Assembly (NCBI RefSeq): GCF_036346875.1
Contig: NZ_CP107852.1
Location: 1,178,001-1,242,000 of the forward strand
DNA: 64,000 nucleotides
Direction: 5' to 3'
From: Nocardia sp. NBC_00508
Lineage (GTDB): Bacteria; Actinomycetota; Actinomycetes; Mycobacteriales; Mycobacteriaceae
The first letter of the stretch is position 1. Each line of letters opens with the position of its first letter. The position numbers and the translations under genes are program-made. This document shows, piece after piece, positions 57,594 to 64,000 of the stretch. The notes beneath the pieces are model-generated. The model had not been told where the DNA came from. It saw only the letters and a list, made by a program, of their open reading frames with translations, and made no database searches.

Positions 57594-57940
57594 GTGCTCG
57601 TCCCTTCGTAGCCCGATTGTCGGGGGCGCCGTTCGGCGACCCTGGCTAACGCACGGCACCAGCAGCGCCATCGAAGGAGAGCGGCCGGTGACCGTGCCTG
57701 GCGCATGCGCGCCGGACGCGACGAAGTACAGCTAGGGCACATCACTATCGAAACTGCTGCCCCAGGAGTCACCTCCGCACCAGCAGCAACATCGCCGATT
57801 CTCTCCCGAGGTTCGGTCAAATGGGAGAAATCAGCAAATTCTCAGCATGTGATCCATATCTCTCATTTGACGCGTTTCGGACCCGCTCAGAAAGGGAACA
57901 GAAGTACGATTTCGCAGTTCGGAAACCCTCGGAACAGCAG
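57594..57940 (-). promoter_or_regulatory. Long upstream region of the NlpC/P60 gene
   Basis: No gene is seen in these bases. CCCGA-TTG-TCGGG (57612-57624) forms a hairpin directly 5' of the ribosome site. A second inverted pair, TCAAATGGGAGA (57817-57828) and TCTCTCATTTGA (57859-57870), flanks an A/T-rich stretch with -10-like sequence and could be an operator. A known riboswitch class was looked for and not recognised. Confidence 0.5.
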
Positions 57941-57970
57941 TCGGGGCGGGACCGTTCGGTCCCGCCCCGA
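57941..57970 (-). terminator. Strong terminator hairpin after ileS
   Basis: TCGGGGCGGGACC and GGTCCCGCCCCGA form a perfect 13-bp stem with a GTTC loop, 19 bases after the ileS stop. There is no U-run, as is usual in this group. Confidence 0.85.
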
Positions 57971-57989
57971 CTCGCCCGGAATCCAGCGC

Positions 57990-60900
57990 TCAGGCCTTGG
58001 TGACCTTCGCCCGCACACCACCCACGAGATCGGCGGCCTCCGGGCCCGCGTCGCCGAAGGTCAGTGTGGTGGCGAGGATCTCGCCCGCGATCAGGTCGCG
58101 ATGGCTCTCGGCCCACGCGGCCCGGTCGGCGGGAACCTCCAAGACCACGGTGATGCGGTCGGACACGTCCAGACCGGAGGACTTCCTGGTCTCCTGGAGA
58201 TCGCGGATCAGGTCGCGCGCCCAGCCCTCGGCCTCCAGTTCCTCGGTGACCACGGAATTCAGCACCACCAGGCCCGCGTTGCCGGGCAGCGCGGCGGTCG
58301 ACTCCGGCTCGGCGGCGACCAGGCGCTGGGTGTATTCCTCGGGCAGCAGAGCGATTCCGGCGGCCTGGACCAGGCCGTCGGCGTCCTCGGCCCACTCCCC
58401 TGCCTTGACCGCCTTGATCACCGTCTGCACGTCCTTGCCCAGACGTGGACCCGCGGCGCGGGCGTTGACCACCAGCTCGAAACGGCCGTGCACGTCCACG
58501 TCGGTGGTCAGGTCCACCTTCTTGACGTTGACCTCGTCGGCGATGATGTCGGTGAACGGCGCCAGCCGCTCGGCGTCGGCCGCCGCGATGGTGACCTCGG
58601 CCAGTGGCAGCCGCACCCGCAGATTCTGCGCCTTGCGAAGGCTCAGCACCGTCGAACACACCACGCGCACCTCGTCCATGGCGGCGACCAGCTCCGGATC
58701 GTCCGGCAGCTCGCCTTCCTTCGGCCAGTCGGCCACGTGCACCGAATCGCCACCGGTCAGCCCGCGCCAGATCACCTCGGTGATCAGCGGCAGCAACGGC
58801 GCCGCCAGTCTTGTGACCACCTCGAGCACCGTGTGCAGGGTGTCCACCGCGGCACGGTCCTCGCTCCAGAACCGCGACCGCGACCGGCGCACGTACCAGT
58901 TGGTCAACGCATCGGCGAACGCGCGCAACTCCTCGCAGGCGCCCGCGATGTCGTAGACCTCCATCGCCTCGGTGATGACATCTCTGGTCTGCGCCAGCTT
59001 CGCCAGGATGTAGCGGTCCAGCACGTGCGGCGAATCCGTCCGCCATGTCCCCGGCTCGGTCGCGTAGAGCTGCAGGAAGGTCCAGGCGTTCCACAGCGGC
59101 CGCAGCGCGTGGCCGACGCCCTCGCGGATGCCGCGCTCGGTGACGATGAGGTTGCCGCCGCGCAGGATCGGCGAACTCATCAGGAACCAGCGCATGGCGT
59201 CGGAGCCGTCCCGGTCGAACACCTCGTTCACATCCGGGTAGTTGCCCTTGGACTTGCTCATCTTCAGCCCGTCGTCGCCGAGCACGATGCCGTGCGCGGC
59301 AACGGTATCGAAAGCCGGGGCATCGAATAGTGCGGTCGCGAGCACGTGCAGCGTGTAGAACCAGCCGCGGGTCTGCCCGTTGTACTCGACGATGAAATCA
59401 CCGGGGAAGTGGCTGTCGAACCACTCTTTGTTCTCGAACGGGTAGTGCACCTGGGCATACGGCATCGAGCCGGACTCGAACCAGCAGTCCAGCACCTCGG
59501 GCACCCGGCGCATGGTGGAGTCTCCGGTCGGGTCGTCGGGGTTCGGCCGGGTGAGCTCGTCGATCATCGGACGGTGCAGATCGGTCGGGCGCACGCCGAA
59601 GTCGCGTTCCAGTTCGTCCAGCGAGCCGTACACGTCGACGCGCGGATAGGCCGGATCGTCGGACACCCACACCGGGATGGGGCTGCCCCAGTAGCGGTTG
59701 CGGCTGATGTTCCAGTCCCGCGCACCCTCCAGCCACTTGCCGAACTGGCCGTCGCGGATGTGCTCGGGCACCCAGGTGATCTGCTTGTTCAGCTCGACCA
59801 TCCGTTCCCGGAACTTGGTGACCGCGACGAACCAGGACGGCACGGCCATGTAGATCAGCGGTTGCCCGGAGCGCCAGCTGTGCGGGTAGGAGTGCTCGAT
59901 CGTCTCGTGCCGCAACAGCTTTCCCGCGGCCTTGAGATCCTTGATGATCACCGGGTTGGCGTCGAATACCATCAGGCCCTCGTACGGCGGGACCATCGAG
60001 GTGAACTTGCCACCCGGATCCAGCGGCTGCACCAGCTCGATGCCGTGCGAGCTCGCGACCTCCATGTCCTCCTCACCGAAGGCCGGTGCGAGGTGCACGA
60101 TGCCGGTACCGGAGTCGGTGGTGACATAGTCGGCGTTCAGCACGCGGTGCGCGTTCGGGTGCCCGGCGAAGAAGTCGAACGGCGGCTCGTAGCGCAGCTC
60201 GGCCAGCGCGGCGCCGAGATGCTCCGACAGCACTTCCGGTTCCTCGCCGAATTCGCGGGCGTAGTGCGACACACGTTCGGCGGCAACCAGGTACCGCTTT
60301 CCGTCCTTGCCCCGCAGGTGCACATAGGTGAACTCGGGATGCACCGCGATCGCCAGGTTCGACGGCAGCGTCCACGGCGTGGTGGTCCAGATCAGTGCGT
60401 TGGCACCGTCGAGTTCGTGCAGCGGATGCTCGGCCGGTACCCGCAGCGCCATGTCGACGGTGACCGCCGGGTCCTGACGCATCTTGTACGCGTCGTCGAG
60501 GCGGGTCTCCTGATTCGACAGCGGCGTCTGCTCGTACCAGCTGTAGGGCAGCACCCGGAAGCCCTGATAGATCAGGCCTTTGTCGTAGAGCGACTTGAAC
60601 GCCCACATCACCGACTCCATGAAGTCGGTGTCGAGTGTCTTGTAGTCGTTGTCGAAGTCGACCCAGCGGGCCTGACGCGTCACATAGTCGCGCCATTCCC
60701 CGGTGTAGCGCAGCACCGAGGATTTGCAGGCCGCGTTGAATTCCGCGAGCCCCATCGCGTCGATCTGTGATTTGTCCGTGATACCGAGCTGCTTTTCGGC
60801 TTCGATTTCCGCAGGCAATCCGTGGCAGTCCCAACCGAATCGCCGTTCCACCCGCTTACCGCGCATGGTCTGGAAACGTGGGACGACGTCCTTGACGTAT

Positions 60901-61124
60901 CCGGTGAGCAAATGTCCGTAATGCGGCAGACCGTTGGCAAAGGGCGGGCCGTCGTAGAAGACGAACTCCGCTGCGCCGGAACGGTTTTCGATGCTGGAGC
61001 GGAAGGTGTCGGCGGCCGCCCACGCGTCGAGCACGCGGCGCTCCATCTCGGGGAACGACGTCCCGTTGCCGACGCCCAGGTCGACGCGCGGGTACGCGCT
61101 GTTGCTGGAAGTGTGGTCCGCCAT
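57990..61124 (-). CDS. ileS: Isoleucyl-tRNA synthetase
   Basis: The 1044-aa class-I synthetase has the HIGH-type motif [13 protein letters not shown], an editing domain, [12 protein letters not shown] and an anticodon-binding C-terminus with [16 protein letters not shown]. Its length fits the long actinobacterial/eukaryote-like type that is often less sensitive to mupirocin. ATG 61124 follows AGGAGA and a T-box leader. The reading frame extends upstream but only through the leader RNA. Confidence 0.97.
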   Translation of the reverse strand: MADHTSSNSAYPRVDLGVGNGTSFPEMERRVLDAWAAADTFRSSIENRSGAAEFVFYDGPPFANGLPHYGHLLTGYVKDVVPRFQTMRGKRVERRFGWDCHGLPAEIEAEKQLGITDKSQIDAMGLAEFNAACKSSVLRYTGEWRDYVTRQARWVDFDNDYKTLDTDFMESVMWAFKSLYDKGLIYQGFRVLPYSWYEQTPLSNQETRLDDAYKMRQDPAVTVDMALRVPAEHPLHELDGANALIWTTTPWTLPSNLAIAVHPEFTYVHLRGKDGKRYLVAAERVSHYAREFGEEPEVLSEHLGAALAELRYEPPFDFFAGHPNAHRVLNADYVTTDSGTGIVHLAPAFGEEDMEVASSHGIELVQPLDPGGKFTSMVPPYEGLMVFDANPVIIKDLKAAGKLLRHETIEHSYPHSWRSGQPLIYMAVPSWFVAVTKFRERMVELNKQITWVPEHIRDGQFGKWLEGARDWNISRNRYWGSPIPVWVSDDPAYPRVDVYGSLDELERDFGVRPTDLHRPMIDELTRPNPDDPTGDSTMRRVPEVLDCWFESGSMPYAQVHYPFENKEWFDSHFPGDFIVEYNGQTRGWFYTLHVLATALFDAPAFDTVAAHGIVLGDDGLKMSKSKGNYPDVNEVFDRDGSDAMRWFLMSSPILRGGNLIVTERGIREGVGHALRPLWNAWTFLQLYATEPGTWRTDSPHVLDRYILAKLAQTRDVITEAMEVYDIAGACEELRAFADALTNWYVRRSRSRFWSEDRAAVDTLHTVLEVVTRLAAPLLPLITEVIWRGLTGGDSVHVADWPKEGELPDDPELVAAMDEVRVVCSTVLSLRKAQNLRVRLPLAEVTIAAADAERLAPFTDIIADEVNVKKVDLTTDVDVHGRFELVVNARAAGPRLGKDVQTVIKAVKAGEWAEDADGLVQAAGIALLPEEYTQRLVAAEPESTAALPGNAGLVVLNSVVTEELEAEGWARDLIRDLQETRKSSGLDVSDRITVVLEVPADRAAWAESHRDLIAGEILATTLTFGDAGPEAADLVGGVRAKVTKA

Positions 61125-61354
61125 GGCGGATGCGTCTCCTCGTGCCGTGTCTCGTTGGCACGGGGACGATGCCGGCGCCCGGTGCGCCGAAACCGCGGTA
61201 CCACCCCGCTTGTCCGGCAGCACGCCGGACCTCTCATTCGCGAGCTGTGACGGGCTCACCCGTTCGGTTCTACTGAGCGCCCGGCCCGAGGCCGTGCCGC
61301 CGTTCTTCCGAAGGCTCCCCGGTGATAGCCGGATCGACGCGGTATTCAGGTTTG
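61125..61354 (-). ncRNA. Class II (translational) T-box riboswitch controlling ileS
   Basis: The leader carries the near-universal T-box sequence GGGGTGGTACCGCGG (61207-61193 region). The short stem I has an AUC isoleucine specifier (61326-61324) in GGCTATCACC, and a central stem lies between. TAGAAT (61360-61355) is a likely -10. A CGTGCC/GGCACG hairpin adjoins the AGGAGA ribosome site, fitting translational control as shown for mycobacterial and Nocardia ileS leaders. Uncharged tRNA-Ile should favour ileS translation. Confidence 0.92.
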
Positions 61355-61409
61355 ATTCTAGCCAGCGCGGTCAACTCAGTTTGCGAGGCCGGTCAGCGCG
61401 CGGCCGCCT

Positions 61410-61610
61410 TCACCGTTTGGCATGACGACCAGGAGGCGGCGGGACATCACTATCCGGCCTCCGCATGGACAGGGCACTCACCAGTAAGAGCACAGCACCG
61501 ATGACGCACACGACGATGCACCCCCACGCCCAGATCACAGATCCCGTGGTGAGCGCGGCCACGAGCAGGGCGAAGCCGATCGCGGCAAGGACGAGTGTCA
61601 AGACGAGCAT
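61410..61610 (-). CDS. Small membrane protein, 66 aa
   Basis: The protein is nearly all membrane: two hydrophobic helices (about residues 1-22 and 26-48) and a proline-rich basic tail. ATG 61610 has GGGGG five bases upstream; a TTG at 61622 would add four residues. It lies between wag31 and ileS on the same strand, a position where mycobacteria also have a small membrane protein gene. Function unknown. Confidence 0.68.
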   Translation of the reverse strand: MLVLTLVLAAIGFALLVAALTTGSVIWAWGCIVVCVIGAVLLLVSALSMRRPDSDVPPPPGRHAKR

Positions 61611-61651
61611 GATGACCCCCAAGGCATGCCGGGCGGCTCGACCGATCCCCT

Positions 61652-61669
61652 AGCGGTGGATGGACCGCT
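61652..61669 (-). terminator. Short hairpin after wag31
   Basis: AGCGGT and ACCGCT pair across a six-base loop about 20 bases after the wag31 stop. It is a weak candidate terminator, because the next gene on this strand starts 40 bases later. Confidence 0.35.
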
Positions 61670-61687
61670 GCGCTGGGTCGCGTCGTG

Positions 61688-62542
61688 CTACTTGCCGCCC
61701 TTGGCGAACGAGGCGGGCGCGAGGTTGTTCGCCGTGTTGGCGTCGACGAACGCTTCGCCGCCGTCGACCGGGACGGCCGAGCCGCGGTTCTCCAGCTCCT
61801 CGAGCTGCGACTCCAGGTACGACTTCAACCGCACCCGGTATTCCCGCTCGAACGTCTTGAGCTGCTCGATCCGGCTCTCCAGCACGCTGCGCTGCTGGGT
61901 GATGGTCGCCATGATCTCGGTGTGCTTGCGCTCGGCATCGGCCTGCAGCGCGTCGGCCTTCTCCTTGGCCTGGCGCAGCTGGCTGTCCGAGCGGGTCTGC
62001 GCGTCCGACAGCAGCGCGTCCGACTTCTGGCGGGCGTCGGCGATCATGGCCTCCGACCGGGTGCGGGCGTCGCCCACCAGTCGCTCGGAATTCGCCCTGG
62101 CATTCGACAGCAAGCCCTCCGCTTCGGCCTTGGCGTCGCTGGTCAGCCGATCCGCCATCTCCTGGGCGAGGCTGAGCACCTTGGCCGCCTGCAGATTCGC
62201 ATCCGCGCTCGCGTCCTTGGCCATCGGCGCGGCGGGCATCGGGGCCGGCGGCGCGGCGGGGACCGGCGGCTTGATCGGCTCCGGCTGCGGCGGGGGAGCC
62301 TGCGGCACCTGCGCTTTCACGGTGCTCGCCACGGCGGGGCCGCGGTTCTTCTTGGCGTCGGCCAGTTCCGCATCGAGTTCGGCGACCCGCTGGCGCAGAT
62401 CGGCGTTCTCCTCGATCAGACGCGAGAGCTCCTGCTCCACGAGATCCAGGAACGCGTCGACTTCATCCTCGTTGTAGCCGCGCTTCCCGATCGGCGGTTT
62501 GCTGAACGCGACGTTGTGCACATCGGCTGGGGTCAGCGGCAT
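61688..62542 (-). CDS. wag31: DivIVA/Wag31 polar growth protein
   Basis: Wag31 forms the coiled-coil scaffold that marks growing poles and steers peptidoglycan synthesis. The 284-aa protein has the DivIVA membrane-binding N-terminus ([20 protein letters not shown], then [14 protein letters not shown]). A Pro/Ala-rich linker (about 78-110) and a long heptad coiled coil follow. It is somewhat longer than the mycobacterial protein, mainly in the linker. It follows sepF and yggT as in other actinobacteria. Confidence 0.95.
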   Translation of the reverse strand: MPLTPADVHNVAFSKPPIGKRGYNEDEVDAFLDLVEQELSRLIEENADLRQRVAELDAELADAKKNRGPAVASTVKAQVPQAPPPQPEPIKPPVPAAPPAPMPAAPMAKDASADANLQAAKVLSLAQEMADRLTSDAKAEAEGLLSNARANSERLVGDARTRSEAMIADARQKSDALLSDAQTRSDSQLRQAKEKADALQADAERKHTEIMATITQQRSVLESRIEQLKTFEREYRVRLKSYLESQLEELENRGSAVPVDGGEAFVDANTANNLAPASFAKGGK

Positions 62543-62611
62543 GGAAGGATCCCTTCACGCGTCTTTTGGAGATCTAGCAGATCTAGCAAGCTGTCTACTC
62601 GGCCCATTCTG

Positions 62612-62914
62612 TCACACCGGAGCTACCGGCTGTCCGAGCCTGCCCACGATCGACATCAGGATGAACACGATGAAAAGCAGCACCATTATCGACAGATCCA
62701 GGCGAATTCCCCCCAACGACACCGGGGGGATCAACCGCCTCAGGAGTTTCACCGGAGGGTCGGTGATCGTGAAGATCACCTCCAGGACGACGACCACGAC
62801 ACCGGTAGGACGCCAGTCTCGGGCAAAGCTACGGATGAACTCGACGATCACCCGGCTGATCAGCAACAGCCAGAAGATGAACAGTACGAAGTACAGCACC
62901 GCGAACAAGGCCAC
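62612..62914 (-). CDS. YggT-family membrane protein
   Basis: This 100-aa protein has two YggT-type membrane segments and the characteristic ITDPPVKLLRRLIPPV motif. It sits between sepF and wag31, the conserved position in actinobacteria. Its role in division or osmotic tolerance is not settled. The start is GTG 62914. Confidence 0.92.
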   Translation of the reverse strand: MALFAVLYFVLFIFWLLLISRVIVEFIRSFARDWRPTGVVVVVLEVIFTITDPPVKLLRRLIPPVSLGGIRLDLSIMVLLFIVFILMSIVGRLGQPVAPV

Positions 62915-63003
62915 GAGTTCACTCTGCCGTAAAAATCGCTTCGCGCAAAATGACCGCGCCCCAGGACGTGCGACCGGTCTGCTCCACCCCCCAGATCACG
63001 AGC

Positions 63004-63786
63004 TTATTTCTGGTTGTAGAAGCCGGTTTCCGCGATACGTCTGCGTTCTTCGGCTGATACGTCGACATCCGCCGGTGAGAGCAGGAACACTTTCGTCGCC
63101 ACCTTGTCGAACGATCCGCGCAGCGCGAAGGCCAGACCCGCGGCGAAGTCGACCAGCCGCTTGGCGTCGGCGTTGCTCAGATCCACCAGGTCCATGATCA
63201 CCGGGTTGCCCTCACGGAAGCGCTCGCCGATGATCCGAGCCTCGCTGTAGTCGCGCGGGCGCAGCGTCGTGATCTTGGACAAGGGGCCTCCGTCCTCGAA
63301 GATCCCGGGCCGCCGCACCGGGGCGGGCTCGGGACGCACGCGCTCCTCCAGCCTGCGCTCCTCGGCGTCGGGATCGACGGCGAGCGCGCCACGGGTGGCA
63401 CCGCGCAGCGTCGGCGCGCTCCCGCCCGCCCGGAACCGGCCCGATGGGCCGGAGTCGATCCGGGTGGGGCGCCGCGGCGCCTCGTAACGATCGTCGCCGT
63501 ACGGCTCGTCGGCGTAGTCGTCGCGTCGTGACACCGAGTATCCCGCCTTGTAGGGCGACTTGTAGGCGGGCTCGGGGTAGTCGACGTCGTCGAAACGGTC
63601 TGCGCCGTACCGATCTTCGCCATAGCGGTCGGCATAGCCGTCGCGCTCGGAGTAGTCACGGGGCCGGGGCCGACGAGCGCCACGGTCGTCCACCCCGCGG
63701 GGGGCACGATCGTCGACGTAGTCGTCTTCGTAATCCTCGAGCGGAACCATGCCGAAGTACGCCTTGAACTTGTGCAGCGTGCTCAT
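63004..63786 (-). CDS. sepF: Cell division protein SepF
   Basis: SepF anchors FtsZ to the membrane; in actinobacteria it is the main anchor. The 260-aa protein has an N-terminal amphipathic helix ([14 protein letters not shown]), a long acidic, Arg/Tyr-rich disordered linker, and the SepF core ([20 protein letters not shown], then [13 protein letters not shown]). The linker is longer than usual. The ATG overlaps the stop of a 27-codon upstream frame. GAGG seven bases before the ATG could also serve initiation. Confidence 0.95.
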   Translation of the reverse strand: MSTLHKFKAYFGMVPLEDYEDDYVDDRAPRGVDDRGARRPRPRDYSERDGYADRYGEDRYGADRFDDVDYPEPAYKSPYKAGYSVSRRDDYADEPYGDDRYEAPRRPTRIDSGPSGRFRAGGSAPTLRGATRGALAVDPDAEERRLEERVRPEPAPVRRPGIFEDGGPLSKITTLRPRDYSEARIIGERFREGNPVIMDLVDLSNADAKRLVDFAAGLAFALRGSFDKVATKVFLLSPADVDVSAEERRRIAETGFYNQK

Positions 63787-63866
63787 GACCGCGCCTCGCT
63801 GTCGCGCGGCTCCGTCATGACCACGTTCGTGGCTGCGTCGATTACTCGCTCGCTGCGCTCGCTCAT
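63783..63866 (-). CDS. 27-aa upstream ORF coupled to sepF
   Basis: ATG 63866 starts a frame [20 protein letters not shown] that ends at TGA overlapping the sepF ATG (ATGA). GAAGGAAGG lies about nine bases upstream. The first codons come from a GAGCGAGCGCAGCGAGCGAG palindromic stretch of a kind common between genes in these genomes. It may be a translated leader peptide that couples ribosomes to sepF, or a chance frame. Confidence 0.4.
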   Translation of the reverse strand: MSERSERVIDAATNVVMTEPRDSEARS

Positions 63867-64000
63867 TCTGGTCGACCTTCCTTCGGCCCCGGTGGCGGCC
63901 GGGTGTTGAAGTCTTGCTCAGCCCTCTTCAGTTCCCAGCATATGTGTCGAATGTGACTGATGAGGTTTCTTTGCTACGCCGAGGTTATCGGTCGCGCACC
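63867..64000. other. Upstream region of sepF
   Basis: The end of the window holds the sepF leader: an A/T-richer stretch with ACATATGCT on the minus strand (about 63940) as a possible -10, and the ribosome site GAAGGAAGG. The yggS gene expected upstream by synteny is not seen within the window. Confidence 0.4.

Noticed and set aside
57625-57660. Fragment of a c-di-AMP (ydaO) riboswitch near the NlpC/P60 gene
   Set aside because: A GGCTAAC-like block is present, but on the strand opposite to the gene, and the other conserved ydaO segments could not be found.

Overview
The window reads as a chromosomal segment of a high-G+C mycolic-acid actinomycete. A Nocardia-like organism fits best and a Rhodococcus relative is possible. 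The evidence is the strong G/C third-position bias, an MspA-type porin, MTB12-like and F420/Ddn-type proteins, DUF397 genes, many GTG/TTG starts and ATGA/GTGA stop-start overlaps, and gene order resembling the mycobacterial ileS-dinB-lspA-rluD-dnaE1-ilvA-treXYZ-bio stretch. I see no tRNA, rRNA, CRISPR array, IS element, integrase or prophage. The window appears to be core chromosome with small accessory patches.

Region 1 (1-12.8 kb) is biotin synthesis. bioB with the start of bsaP, bioF-bioD and bioA lie in three separate minus-strand units, each preceded by the same TGAAC-N3-GTTCA palindrome. A TetR gene divergent from bioB is almost certainly the biotin repressor BioQ. Inserted among these genes are a sulfonate-type ABC transporter with a flavin monooxygenase, a membrane-anchored alpha/beta hydrolase, and a SUKH-like protein.

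Region 2 (12.8-25 kb) is alpha-glucan and trehalose metabolism. glgX/treX and treY form one plus-strand unit and treZ lies 6 kb away on the other strand. Between them sit a DUF2235 hydrolase, an MspA-family porin, a small membrane protein, a Ddn-like F420 enzyme, ilvA, an imperfect-repeat spacer and a beta-lactamase-fold esterase.

Region 3 (25-29 kb) is the most accessory-looking part. It holds a methyltransferase, a duplicated DUF397 gene with one start-less copy, a small Cys/His protein, and a tetR-cmx efflux pair sharing a 22-bp operator.

Region 4 (29-42 kb) has dnaE1, a secreted protein, and a LytS/LytTR two-component system leading into a carboxylate-uptake block: small membrane protein, SSS symporter, DUF485 protein, ActP-like symporter and acetyl-CoA synthetase.

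Region 5 (42-56 kb) is mixed housekeeping: Rieske lipoprotein, VOC protein, two lipoproteins, lspA-rluD, PhzF, a CtpE-like P-type ATPase, rarD, a PIN toxin-antitoxin pair with operator palindromes, a thioesterase, an MTB12-like lipoprotein and dinB.

Region 6 (56-64 kb) has a galU-like gene behind a heavily structured leader, an NlpC/P60 hydrolase, ileS with a class-II T-box, and the division genes wag31, yggT and sepF. sepF appears to be translationally coupled to a 27-codon upstream ORF.
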